Shown here in pieces: positions 47,701 through 58,445 of a stretch of 64,000 nucleotides of DNA (the stretch's first letter is position 1; each line of letters begins with the position of its first letter). The DNA comes from Chrysemys picta bellii (Eukaryota; Chordata; Testudines; Emydidae), in contig NC_088796.1 of NCBI RefSeq assembly GCF_011386835.1, forward strand, positions 83,287,468 through 83,351,467, in the 5' to 3' direction. The translations under genes and the position numbers were made by a program. Below the pieces are notes generated by a model. The model saw nothing but the letters and a program-made list of their open reading frames with translations, did not search any database and was not told the origin of the DNA.

Positions 47701-48234
47701 CAGGGATGGGAAAACTACGGTCCACGGGCCAAATCTGGCCTCTCAGGGCTTTGGATCTGGCCCGCGGGATTGCCCCCAATGGCACTGCGGGCCCTGCGTC
47801 ACTCTGCAAAAGCGGTCAGCATCACTTCTCTGCTGTCCCCTGGTGGGGGGCCAGAGGGCTCTGTGCATTGCCCTGGCCTCCAGGCACTGCCCCCCACAGC
47901 TCCCATTGGTCGGGAATGGGGAACCGTGGCCAATGGGAGCTTCGGGGGAGGTACCTGGAGGTGCAGCAAGGGCAGCACACGCAGAGCCCTCTGCCCTCCC
48001 TCCCCCAGGGGCCGCAGCACTTCCTGAAGCGGCGTGGCATGGGGCCAGGGCAGGCATGCACGGACCCTGCCCTGGCCCCGGTGCGTGCCGCTGCCACCCT
48101 GCCCCCCAACTCCCTGCCCTAAGCCCCCTCCCATACCCCGCACTCCCTCATGCACCCCAACCCCCTGCCCCAGCCCTGCATACAATTTCCCCATCCAGAT
48201 ATGGCCCTTGGCCCAAAAAGTTTGCCCACCCCTG
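47701..48234. mobile_element. Nonautonomous hAT transposon with GC-rich interior
   Basis: Left end CAGGGATGGGAAAACTACGG and right end AAAGTTTGCCCACCCCTG are inverted repeats of the CAGGGGTGGGCAAACT type. The flanks GGTTAGCA (47693-47700) and GTTTAGCA (48235-48242) differ at one of eight bases. The subterminal GGGCCAAATCTGGC and CCAGATATGGCCC are inverted as well. The interior is GC-rich with long open frames on both strands that lack any transposase signature. Confidence 0.87.
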
Positions 48235-48242
48235 GTTTAGCA

Positions 48243-49254
48243 CCATTTTCCCAGAGAGCAAGGAAGACCCTTCCATGACTAATTCAAGTTTTGGACAATT
48301 TTGGGAATTTTTAAAACTTCAGCATCAAACACAGATGATCTGAGATACAACTAAGAACAGGTTTTAAGGGTCTCTTCCATTTTGTCCTGGGCTAAAGAGC
48401 TCCAACTTCATAGTCATGGTCTTGAAGGGTTATACTTTCTTGTTATACAATTATAAATAGTTAGTGTAATTACTACCTTTTTAACCTGTGAACTCAGTTT
48501 GAGTTCGATACCAAGTTCAAGTGTTTTACTACTCTCTCAATATACATACAGCAAGTAGTATGATAAGTTTTTATATCTACATGAATTTAAGAGTGCAGCC
48601 AAAGAAGCTAAAATAGATTGAAATGAAGAATGAACTGTAAAGATTACTGCTGCAAGTCAAGAGATAGATCAAGAGATGAACCCAGAAACTCTTACAGTCA
48701 AGTAAAATGACGAGTTGTTTCCTTAGGCAAATTGCAGTGTTGGTTCATGTGAACTCTGCTTAGAGACGTTCAACGAGGGGAAGAAAGTTACTGCATAGTG
48801 TGAGCGTTGTTGTATCTAACATTAGACTCTTTCTGTGAGGAAATTTAAAGTCCTTCAAGTAGTGGCAAAAGCAGTAGCCTTCCTTGCCCCCGCCCCCACC
48901 CCCACCACCATGTTGAAAAGCTGGGGGAGGGGGTGACAACCATCCCACTCATATGACTACTTTCAGGACAGAGGTTCATTGCCATGCCCTAAATACTGGA
49001 GATGAGTGAAGGTGCCACTCCATAAGGTATGGATACAAGATCAGCAGGCCCACGCACATGTGCACACACTTGATAAGTGAAGGGGTACCTGAAACCTGCT
49101 GTGGGCAACATATGGTGGGCTGGGCAGTACCCAGTGACAGACCTCATGTCCTGGATTGAAGGAGGAAAGAACACCATGCAGTAACTCTTTTCCTGGGAGA
49201 TCAAGGGAAGAGATGAAGGGATCCAAGCAGGAGTTACCTCTCCTGTCCACGTAC
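48243..49254. other. Noncoding stretch, no gene seen
   Basis: AT-rich, with a CCCCCGCCCCCACCCCCACCACC tract near 48887. No domain or named repeat. Confidence 0.4.
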
Positions 49255-49255
49255 T

Positions 49256-49358
49256 AATCATAGAATCATAGAATATCAGGGTTGGAAGGGACCTCAGGAG
49301 GTCATCTAGTCCAACCCCCTGCTCAAAGCAGGACCAATCCCCAACTAAATCATCCCAA
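49256..49358 (-). repeat. CR1 LINE 3' end fragment
   Basis: The sequence TCATAGAATCATAGAATATCAGGG followed by TTGGAAGGGACCTCAGGAGG and TCATCTAGTCCAACCCCCTG is the reverse complement of the CR1 3' end, including the terminal 8-bp ATTCTATG-type repeat present twice. It is truncated at about 100 bases. This is the clearest CR1 copy in the window. Confidence 0.88.
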
Positions 49359-49359
49359 G

Positions 49360-50765
49360 CAGCTGTGATCCTCCTTACCTAAGGGAGTTAACCTCCTATT
49401 GCCATGCCCTAGGCATACACAGAGGATATCCCAAAGACCCTGATCCTGCAGTGAGCTCTGCCTGTGCACAAAACTCCTAACACATGGAGTTCACTGCAAG
49501 TTTGGACTAATGGTATCTGCCTTCCCTCACACAATTCAAATTATGCAAGCTGAACAGGATGCTGTACTCAATATTCATTTCAGGATAAGCAAACAATAAG
49601 CATTTCCAACAAAGTGTAATTGATATACCTTTTTTCCCATATAGTATTACCTTCGTCTTTGCTTATTGCTGATAAAGTATTTTTGCAGTAAAATGGGGCG
49701 GAGTAAGGAGAGTGGTGGAAGCAGGGCAATTAAAAGGAATACATCCATAGGTTTTGAAACCAAAAAGGACCATTGGATTTGAATAGCACTGGCGATAGAA
49801 TTTCATTCAATACTCTTTGTAGCGAGTCCAATAACTTCTGGTTGACTAAAGCATACATGTGGAAAGGCATCCAGTCTTGATATGAAGACTTCAAGAGACA
49901 GAGGATCCACCACAATTAAAGGTATCCAAGATAACACCCTCTGGTATGGCAGGGCCAGGATTTGAGCTCCCAATCTTTGCCAGTCTAAGCAAAAGTCTTG
50001 TCTCTACACAAAGAAGCCACTTCATGACTAAATATAGATTCCTCTGATCCTTAGCTCATTCCTCTATAGCACCAAAATCCCTGGGGGATAGCATATTTAT
50101 CATAGATAATAATAGGGGGAAATGTGTGGATGGAGCCCCTTGTTACACTACATCCTTGTTACACTATATTCAGTCCTGCCCTAAAGACACAATAAAGTGA
50201 AACTTGGCAATTTGAGTAAGGAGTAGTGAAACTCCCTGTCTTGTTTAATTTAAAGAGCTAAGAAAGTCTCTTTTTAAAGTGGTATACCAAATTGAAGCCT
50301 GACATTTCAATTAAGGAAGTAAACCGATTCAATCCTTTGTGCATAGTAATTTTTAAAATAGCTTGCACTGTAGAACATCCTCACACTGAAGTTATTTCAC
50401 AGCACAGCTTATGAGGTTGAGTCTAATGTGCAGCAGCTGGGGGACAGAAGGGAGTGCTTTTAAGAAACACTCTGAATTGATGTTACTCTGGCAACCTGCC
50501 TTTCTATCTAAAGAAAGACAATCCTATGTTGTGTCAAAGTTATTCTTAATATTGCACAGAGGGCAGAATTTCCATCCAATATGATTTCTGGCAGGGCAGT
50601 CAAATAGGGAAAGAGCCTGCTCATCATTCCTCTGAGTTGCATTAAGTTTTATTGCATAATAATAACGTTACATCTGAGGACTGGAGAAATGAGGTTGTGA
50701 GGCCTTTCTCTCAATGCACTTTCTGAAGTCTCAGATTTCTCTCTACTTCTAGATCTGATTCTTCT
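49360..50765. other. Noncoding stretch with an old palindromic repeat at 49435-49510
   Basis: At 49435-49510 the words CCCTGATCCTGCAGTGAGCTC and GGAGTTCACTGCAAGTTTGG are inverted relatives, the pattern of common amniote palindromic repeats. No coding region is supported elsewhere. Confidence 0.4.
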
Positions 50766-51200
50766 CTTGCACTTAGACCCAAATCCTGCAACCACCTAGG
50801 CATGTGTGTAACCTTATGCATATGAAGGAGTTCCTTTGTGTTGAGTGGGACCATAGCCAGTCATATTCACAAACCTCAGGCTGGGTCTACATTACCCGCC
50901 TGAATCGGCGGGTAGAAATCGACCTTTCAGGGATCGATTTATCGCGTCCCGTTGGGACGCGACAATCAATCCCCAAATCGACGCTCTTACTCCACCGACG
51001 GAGGTGGGAGTAAGCGCCGTCGACAGGAAGCAGCAGAGGTCGATTTTGTCGCCGTCCCTACAGCGGGATAAGTCGGCTGCGATACGTCGAATTCAGCTAC
51101 GCTATTCGCGTAGCTGAATTTGCGTATCTTAAATCGACACCCCCCCCCCCCCCCCCGTAGTGAAGATGTAGCCTAAGTGTCTGCAGGATTGAGGTCATAC
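50766..51200. repeat. Palindromic repeat split by a Harbinger MITE
   Basis: The left arm CCAAATCCTGCAACCACCTAGG...ATGTGTGTAACC (50770-50815) and the right arm AGTGTCTGCAGGATTGAGG (51176-51194) are inverted relatives. The repeat is of the (C)ATCCTGCAAACACTTATGCA type known from amniotes. The MITE at 50879-51173 is inserted in its right half. Confidence 0.55.
50879..51173 (-). mobile_element. Nonautonomous Harbinger MITE
   Basis: Homologous to 19206-19490 in opposite orientation. It starts GGCTGGGTCTACATTACCCGCC and ends GTAGTGAAGATGTAGCC. TAA follows at 51174-51176; the left flank reads TCA, one base off TAA. Shared interior words include TCGCGTCCCG, TCAGCTACGC and TATCTTAAATCGAC. A C-run of about 17 bases replaces the corresponding GGGGAG region. 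Noncoding. Confidence 0.85.
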
Positions 51201-52845
51201 TTTGTATCTCAGCTACACTGAGTGTGAGGCCTGCTTTTGCTAAGGAGGACTTCTTCTCATAAACACACCACACCATAAACACATAAGCCCACTGTGCATG
51301 CTAGTTGCCCCCATTTAAGATAAACAATCTCTATTATCATTTTTTTTAAAACCTCTCTGTGTACAACATATTTCCTAAGTGTAAAAGGCGTATATTTCTG
51401 TATATTTCTCCTTGGATGCCCTATAGGTTCGGCAGGTGTGGTCACTTCATAGATCAGGATGAACAACTGGATCACTCACTGGAGTGGATTTTTATTCACT
51501 GTGAAAAAGAAAACGAGACATTTTGTCTGGAAAAAGGTTTGGTTTTTTTCTGCTTTTCTTTTTAACTAAATGTTTCAAATTAGAAAATCAGTCAATATTT
51601 GTGCAGCGCTATGAACACATAAAACACTATAGACATGCTAAGTATTATTTCTGTAAAACAGAACTCGACAAGCAGTGAAGAGCTTATATGGCTTGTACAC
51701 CACAGCTTGAGCTCTGTGACATATTCATGAGCTACCTCCTTATCAGTGAAGCAGAGCTCTAAAACCACACAAAAACAGTCATTCAGCAATGTGAGTTACA
51801 CAACTATGATAGCGACAGGGAACCTCCAAAGTGTCAGAGGTGAAGTTCAGATAAGCATATGATCTTCTGGTGCTTATCAGAAACTCTTCCAAATGTCTTT
51901 GACTTACTAAAGTAGCTTAAAAATACATATATGCTCTTTTGTGTTATTTCTTTTCCTTCCTGCTGCTGGTTAGACCAGAAATACCACAAGTACAACACTT
52001 TTCACAGGCAGACCTGCCAAGTTTTCTGCTTTTCTCAGTAGTCTATTACTTTTATGCCTTTAATACTGGCCTACTGGGAAACCCTACCAATTAACTACTT
52101 CTTTCAGTGCCAGGCTGTAGGCTTAGTCTGCAGGGGTGGAAGTTTTGGGGATTTCATATGAAATCAGATAGTGATTTGTATGTGGTAAGAAACAGCCAGA
52201 ACAGCACTAACATATTTAAAGGGGCACAGTCAATTCAAATGTGGTCAACTTTACCAGAAAGAACCAATTTGGTTTTGCTGCAGCTAACCTGCTCCTTTCT
52301 CCTCACTGCACATTTTTTATCCTTCTCTAAGCAAATTTTACTGTTTTAGGATTTTCTTTTACAAAATATTTTTGTCTCCCCTTGTGGGTACATAAAAGAT
52401 CCACAACAGGGGAAAAGGGACTTAGTCATCATACAGGGCAATTGATTGTTCACAAATGCTGCCAAATACACAAAGGGCCTGATTCTTCCCCTTGTCTTGA
52501 GCCTTATTGAGGTAGTGCCTTGAATTCTTAATACTATCTGACAGTCTTTAATTAGGGGCTTTAATTACATGGAAAAGTCCTTGAAATTCATTTAAAATAC
52601 TGTATTTCTGCTTTCTGTGTGGTGCAAGTTTCAAGCAACCTCCGAAAATCCATGGAATTAGAGCTCAATAAACAGCCACACCATTGCAGAAGCTAGCATC
52701 ACTGTAGGACCTTTCCTCACTCACACAGTCCTTTCAGTCTCTGGGTATAAGGACTGTGCTTGCATCTAGCACCTGTGCATAACAGCAGGGAAGGGAAGGG
52801 TCTTCACACTCTCTCTCTTTTGTGCGCATATTTAAGGTTAGGCAC
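51201..52845. other. Noncoding stretch, no gene seen
   Basis: AT-rich with no domain-bearing frame. A GGGCCTGATTCTTCCCC word at 52475 marks another copy of the common palindromic repeat class. Confidence 0.4.
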
Positions 52846-52853
52846 AGCACATT

Positions 52854-53254
52854 CAGGGCCGGTGCAAGGAAGTTTCACGCCCTAGGCGAAACTTCCAACT
52901 TGCGCCCCCACCCCCCACCCCAGCCCTGCAGCAGCTCCCCGCCCCCCTCCACCCTGAGGCGCCCCGCCCATGGCAGCTCCCCCCCACCCTGAGGCACCCC
53001 CCCCCCCCGCGGCAGCTCCCCACCCCCTTGTCCGGGGATCCGTGCGGCAGCTCTGACCCAGGGGTTCCCCTTGGCTGCCGGCGGCGCGCTGACCCGGGGA
53101 ACCCCTGGGCTGCTGGCGGCGGCTCAGACTCCCTCTCCCTCCCAGCGCAGCGCGTGCTGTTAAAAAAAAAATTGGGAGCACAGCTTTTTGGCGCCCCCAA
53201 ATCTTGGCGCCCTAGGCAACCGCCTAGTTGGCCTAAATGGTAGCACCGGCCCTG
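52854..53254. mobile_element. Nonautonomous hAT MITE (CAGGGCCGGTGC family)
   Basis: Ends CAGGGCCGGTGCAAG and GTAGCACCGGCCCTG are inverted repeats, flanked by an exact 8-bp AGCACATT (52846-52853 and 53255-53262). The subterminal CGCCCTAGGCGAAACTTCC and CGCCCTAGGCAACCGCCTAG are shared with 42503-42679. The interior is very C-rich with CCCCCC runs and an A-run. Perfect target copies suggest a fairly young insertion. Confidence 0.9.
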
Positions 53255-53262
53255 AGCACATT

Positions 53263-53964
53263 CCAAACTAAACTGTCAGTGAGGTTTCTGATTTTCAGTG
53301 GAGCCTTAACTGGCAGCAGTAGTGGGAACTATAACATAGACAGGCCTCAGACATTTTTTACCACTGTGTCATTTAACTCTGCTTATGGTGGTATAGATGA
53401 CCAAAGCCAGTTTACCCTGCAGCATTGTAGTGAAGAGCTGCTGTGGAGCTAAATAATGGCCACAACATGTGCTGGTGTAGATGTGGCGTAACAAGGAAAC
53501 GGTGAAGAGTCAACCTCCCTAAGTAATTCACTAGGAATTTGTATGTTACACTCATATGCATTAGCATCCAACATGTTGTTCACAATGAATGTACATTAAA
53601 AGAGAAACTATCTTATGCATTTGCGCAATCTGAAGCATGTCCTATCAAAGCTGACAGAAAAAGTCATGTGTAGGCATTAATACCGGATACCTTCTTCAAA
53701 TTGTGAGCAGAGCACATTATCCACACATATAAACCTCTCCCCCAGTCCAATTACTATCTGTAGCACTCAATTATGGATAAGAGTGACCAGACTCTTTTCA
53801 CCTTCATATTCGGGTTATATATTTCGCCCCTATGCCCTGATCCACATACGCAGAGACTCTATCTAACTTTATCAGTGGTAACCTGTGCATTTATTCCTGT
53901 TAAATCAGGAATTACTATTCCTGTGTCCAAGTTTAAACCTGGAGGTAAATGTAAATAAAAGTGC
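53263..53964. other. Noncoding stretch before the Penelope-like element
   Basis: No domain recognised in any frame. It does not resemble the 5' part of PLE reading frames, which supports 5' truncation of the following element. Confidence 0.4.
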
Positions 53965-53970
53965 ATTGAT

Positions 53971-55070
53971 ACAGAGGATTCAAACAGGCACAGCCCTGCC
54001 AGACAACTCTCCAATACCAAATTCTACAGGCCACTTTCCTCAGATCTCACTGAGGAATATACTAAGAAACTGCACCATCTACTCAGGACACTCCCTACAC
54101 TAACACAGGAACAAATCAACATACCCTTAGAGCCCCGACCGGGGTTATTCTATCTACTACCCACGATCCACAAACCTGGAAATCCTGGACGCCCCATCAT
54201 CTCGGGCATTGGCACTCTCACTGAAGGACTGTCTGGATATGTGGACTCCCTACTCAGACCCTACGCCACCAGCACTCCCAGCTATCTCCGTGACACCACT
54301 GATTTCCTGAGAAAACGACAATGCATTGGTGACCTCCCAGAAAACACCATCCTAGCCACCATGGATGTAGATGCTTTCTACACAAACATCCCACACACAG
54401 ATGGAATACAAGCTGTCAGGAACGGTATCCCTGATGATGACACAGCACAACTTGTTGCTGAGCTCTGTGACTTTATCCTCACGCACAATTATTTCAAATT
54501 TGGTGACAATATATACCTCCAGACCAGTGGCACCGCCATGGGCAGCCTCATGGCCCCACAATATGCCAACATTTTTATGGCTGACCTGGAACAACGCTTC
54601 CTCAGCTCTCGTCCACTCATGCCCCTTCTCTACCTACGCTACATTTATGACATCATCATCATCTGGACCCATGGGAAGGAGACCCTGGAAGAATTCCACC
54701 ATGATTTCAACAGCTTCCACCACACCATCAACCTCAGCCTGGACCAATCTACACGGGAGGTCCACTTCCTAGACACCACAGTACAAATAAGCGATGGCCA
54801 CGTTAACACCACCCTATACCGAAAACCCACTGACCACTACGCCTACCTTCATGCCTCCAGCTTCCACCCCGGACACACCACACGATCCATCGTCTACAGC
54901 CAAGCGCTGAGGTACAACCGCATCTGCTCCAACCCCTCAGACAGAGACCAACACCTACAAGATCTTCACCAAGCATTCTCAAAACTACGATACCCACACA
55001 AGGAAATAAAGAAACAAATCAACAGAGCCAGATGTGTACCCAGAAGCCTCCTGCTACAAGACATGCCAAA
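53971..55070 (+). pseudogene. Penelope-like reverse transcriptase, catalytic motif changed
   Basis: Penelope-like reverse transcriptases copy element RNA by target priming and are related to telomerase. Frame 53971 reads SNTKFYRPLSSDLTEEYT, then LFYLLPTIHKPGNPGRPIIS (fingers, about 54147-54205), DVDAFYTNIP (motif A, 54364-54393), GTAMGSLMAPQYANIF (motif B, 54529-54576) and RYIYDIIIIW (motif C, 54637-54666). The usual motif C is Tyr-x-Asp-Asp; here the first Asp codon is TAT (54646-54648), giving Tyr, which should abolish polymerisation. The later thumb part extends to about 55070. After the AAAAAAG tract near 55068 the true coding sequence shifts frame; the open run up to 55491 in the old frame is not meaningful. 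The N-terminus is missing. Confidence 0.82.
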
Positions 55071-55778
55071 AAAGAAACCAACAGAACTCCACTGGCCATC
55101 ACCTACAGTCCTCAGCTTAAACCTCTCCAACGCATCATCAGTGATCTACAACCCATCCTGGACAATGATCCCTCACTTTCACAGACCTTGGGAGGCAGGC
55201 CAGTCCTCGCCGACAGACAACCCACCAACCTTAAGCATATTCTCACCAGCAACCACGCACCGCACCATAACAACTCTAACTCAGGAACCAACCCATGCAA
55301 CAAACCTCAATGCCAACTCTGCCCACATATCTACACCAGCAACACCATCACAGGACCTAACCAGATCAGCTACAACATCACCAGCTCATTCACCTGCACG
55401 TCCACCAATGTTATATATGCCATCATGTGCCAGCAATGCCCCTCTGCTATGTACATTGGCCAAACTGGACAGTCACTACGCAAGAGGATAAATGGACACA
55501 AGTCAGATATCAGGAATGGCAATATACAAAAACCTGTAGGAGAACACTTCAACCTCCCTGGCCACACAATAGCAGATGTAAAGGTAGCCATCTTACAGCA
55601 AAAAAACTTCAGGACCAGACTCCAAAGAGAAACTGCCGAGCTCCAGTTCATTTGCAAATTTGACACCATCAGATCAGGATTAAACAAAGACTGTGAATGG
55701 CTATCCAACTACAGAAGCAGTTTCTCCTCCCTTGGTGTTCACACCTCAGCTGCTAGCAGAGCACCTCACCCTCCCTGA
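55032..55778 (+). pseudogene. Penelope-like GIY-YIG endonuclease domain
   Basis: The C-terminal endonuclease of PLEs nicks target DNA to prime reverse transcription. The frame ends at TGA 55776 and contains a linker, a cysteine knuckle (CNKPQCQLCPHIYT, near 55295-55336), the GIY-like part NVIYAIMCQQC (55407-55439), the YIG part MYIGQTGQSLRKRINGHKSD (55449-55508) with the conserved Arg and His, and HFNLPGHTIADVKVAIL (55548-55598), followed by a Glu in RETAEL. The domain looks complete and uninterrupted. It sits one frame away from the reverse transcriptase, after an A-run indel at about 55068, so the polyprotein is broken. No independent promoter or start is evident. Confidence 0.82.
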
Positions 55779-56883
55779 TTGAACTAACCTCGTTATCTCC
55801 ATACTGATTTATACCTGCCTCTGGAAATTTCCATTACTTGCATCTGAAGAAGTGAGGTTCTTACCCGCTTATGCTCCCAATACTTCTGTTAGTCTTAAAG
55901 GTGCCACAGGACCCTCTGTTGCTTTTTACAGATTCAGACTAACACGGCTACCCCTCTGATACTTGACATAGCAACAGGTATATCTATATTTTAAAAATTC
56001 CACACCCTACCAAAACAAAACTCTGCATACACACTTTGACATCTGGGGAGAAGATAAGAGAGCAAACAACACGTGACAGCTGTTGTGGTCATGTTATTTA
56101 ATGTACCACTGGAAGGCACTCGTATACTACATTGATGAGCATAATATAAAAACCTATACAGAATAGAAGCGAATTCAATTTCCCCTGATTGTTTGGGTGT
56201 CTGTGTGAGTGACCAAAAAGCTCAAAGGTCGCAAAAATCTATAAATAGAAGGAAATTATATAATGTAAATGTGAGATATAAGCACTGCAATTGACTATTA
56301 CTGCTGATTGTTAGCCAGCAGTTTCAAAGATAGTCAGATGTCTACTTTATATATATAGGACTTATGGGATGAACTATTAAAATTTAAAATTGAGTTTAAA
56401 AATACCTAGCAACTAGGTTAATTTTTTTTGTAAAGATCAATAAAGATGGGGGAAGGGCATAGCTTGATGATCTACAGCCAAGGAGACAGTAAGGAGCCAA
56501 GAAAGCCCTTCCCCATCTCTACTCCCAGCACCAGAGCTGGCTGACAATTGGAGGGTCATCGCTGATACAGGATGTAAACAGGAAGTAGCAGGCGCAGTAT
56601 CAGAAACTCATGGGACCTCCCCTCTGAATGTGTTCTTGGGGGGCTGACATGGATCCCCTGCTCCCCATCTGTCTCTCCTGAATAGGTAGGTCCACAGGCA
56701 GTTCTCCTACCCCTGGAGAGTAATTAATTTCATGGCCCCTGCATGGGGGAATCAGAATTTGCAGAGCTCTGAGAAGAAGGCAGAGAGCTCCTCTGGGCTC
56801 CCACATGACCGGACTATGAAAGGGCTATGAAGACACTCTATGCTCTTTACTAGACTGGCCTGGCTGGCCTCATTACTGATAAG

Positions 56884-57102
56884 AAGAACAGGAGGACTTG
56901 TGGCACCTTAGAGACTAACAAATTTATTAGAGCATAAGCTTTCGTGGACTACAGCCCACTTCTTCGGATGCATCCGAAGAAGTGGGCTGTAGTCCACGAA
57001 AGCTTATGCTCTAATAAATTTGTTAGTCTCTAAGGTGCCACAAGTCCTCCTGTTCTTCTTTTTGCGGATACAGACTAACACGGCTGCTACTCTTAAACTT
57101 TT
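56884..57102. mobile_element. Palindromic Penelope-like insertion (two inverted 3' tails)
   Basis: Flanked by an exact 13-bp duplication CATTACTGATAAG (56871-56883 and 57103-57115). The left arm (minus-oriented tail) begins within the tail at AAGAACAGGAGGACTTG. The right arm (plus-oriented) is complete through CAGACTAACACGGCTGCTACTCT. The arms of about 85 bases are nearly perfect inverted repeats meeting at GGATGCATCC (56966-56975). This is the mirror image of the insertion at 23794-24077, in which the left arm is the complete one. No coding sequence. Confidence 0.88.
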
Positions 57103-57129
57103 CATTACTGATAAGGCCACACCAGAGCT

Positions 57130-57290
57130 CCATTCTGGATGAAATTCACCGCTGTGCAGAGGATGAGCACAAGGCCTAAATACTATTGAAGTCCCACTTA
57201 AGTCCTCAAAATAGGGTTTAAGTGGTGCATTGGCCTTATGCTTTGATGGCCCTCTGCGCACAGGAGTGAATTTGACCCTTGCATTGAACA
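57130..57290. repeat. Imperfect palindromic repeat
   Basis: The left arm GGATGAAATTCACCGCTGTGC...GGATGAGCACAAGGCC and the right arm GGCCTTATGCTTTGATGGCC...GCGCACAGGAGTGAATTTGACC are inverted relatives. A single arm-like word (CAGGAGTGAATTTCATCCTC) also occurs near 59560. This is an old dispersed repeat, possibly a MITE, with no clear target duplication. Confidence 0.6.
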
Positions 57291-58277
57291 ATGGCAAACA
57301 GAAAAGAAATGTAAAAACCACCATTTATTCATGGGCAATTCATAAACAGAAAAAAGGGCTAAAATCACTGAATAAATTGTTCGCTGCAAATAGTTCATCG
57401 AATTCTAATCACAGGAGTATGATGCAACATCACAATGCAGAAATCTAAAAGATAAACATCTGCAGAATCCAAGCTTACACAGCCTAATTTTTAAATTTGA
57501 GCCCTCAAATCAAAGCAGCAAATTCTACTGTTACTCAACTCAGTACCCAAATATAGAACTGGGCATATTGATTTTAGCACAAAAGTTTGATATTTGTTCA
57601 CACATCTTTCACACAATCCCCCCATTTGCTGCTGGTGGTGGAAATATTTATGGATAAGTCCTCACTGTACAGCTCTATGTAGATGTATGGGGTTTGATAC
57701 ATATGGTACAAAGCATTTTCTTCAAACCTGCATGAGCCACAACCATCTTCAGTTGAAATAGTTCCTCATCATCTAATTCTAACAATGGTTGGTTTTCCAA
57801 AAGCTCTTACTATGTGATGGCCGTTTGCTGACAAGTGTGGTGGTTGAAGGTTGAACTGTCCTATTACCCCTAAAACGATTCTTGCAGAGAGAGGGCTGAG
57901 GCACATTGATGAGACAATGTAAAAAAGCTTGTAGAGCAGCTACCTGTGTAGTGCCTGCTCTGTGGACAAGCAGAGGACTTCAGTCTCCACTATGTTCGCT
58001 CCACAAGCATTAAATTCACTTTTGATTTTAATAATCTAAATTACCTACAGAAAGTCTATGAAAACTTCATTGAAGGCTCATGAAGTTTCTGTCTTTAAAC
58101 AAAAACAGAGGAATAAAGCCTAGTATTCAGCATAAAACGGCTTGAAAAGTATGCAAAATGGGTAACCTTAATACACACCTATTGCGTCTGTTGTGCCAAA
58201 GTACAGGGTGTTTGTATTTTAATTGTAAATTGGGTATGACAAAGCCTTACTGTTCTCCTAATGTATTTTTTCTTTAG
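57291..58277. other. Noncoding stretch, no gene seen
   Basis: AT-rich and apparently unique; no domain-bearing frame or named repeat. Confidence 0.4.
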
Positions 58278-58439
58278 TGGAGCACATCTGTATTATTGTT
58301 TTTGTAATTTATTTTGATAATTCTGCCTCTGTGGTCAATGAAGTTATTTGTGCACTCCCACAGCATACTGAGCAGCTTCCCGATGAATCACTTTCCCGCC
58401 TTTCTCTGAGACACCAAGAAATGATTATGACAGCAGCAG
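58278..58439 (+). other. Exon-like open segment, unassigned
   Basis: The segment is preceded by a polypyrimidine acceptor (TATTTTTTCTTTAG ending at 58277) and followed by GTAGGT, a good donor match (58440-58445). It is 162 bases long and open through 53 full codons, phase 1 at both sides. The translation includes VVNEVICALPQHTEQLPDES and then LSRLSLRHQEMIMTAA, which has balanced composition; the first third is hydrophobic. I recognise no family. It could be an exon of a host gene whose other exons lie outside, a conserved noncoding element, or chance. Confidence 0.25.
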
Positions 58440-58445
58440 GTAGGT

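Larger units (their letters stand above)
53965..55966 (+). mobile_element. Penelope-like retroelement, 5'-truncated
   Basis: It carries a reverse transcriptase frame (about 53971-55070), a GIY-YIG endonuclease frame in another reading frame (to 55778), and a 3' tail ending CAGATTCAGACTAACACGGCT near 55947. The tail also includes GCTTATGCTCCCAATACTTC and TCTTAAAGGTGCCACAGGACC, counterparts of the tails forming the palindromes at 23794 and 56884. The coding part begins in mid-domain, so the 5' end is lost. No clear target duplication was found. Confidence 0.85.

Noticed and set aside
47683..48343. Several overlapping open frames of 100-166 codons on both strands.
   Set aside because: They lie in the GC-rich interior of the hAT element 47701-48234 and have no transposase or other domain signature.
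55071..55491. Continuation of the reverse-transcriptase frame beyond 55070.
   Set aside because: The conserved endonuclease reading continues in another frame from this point, so the extra codons are a frameshift by-product of the A-run indel.
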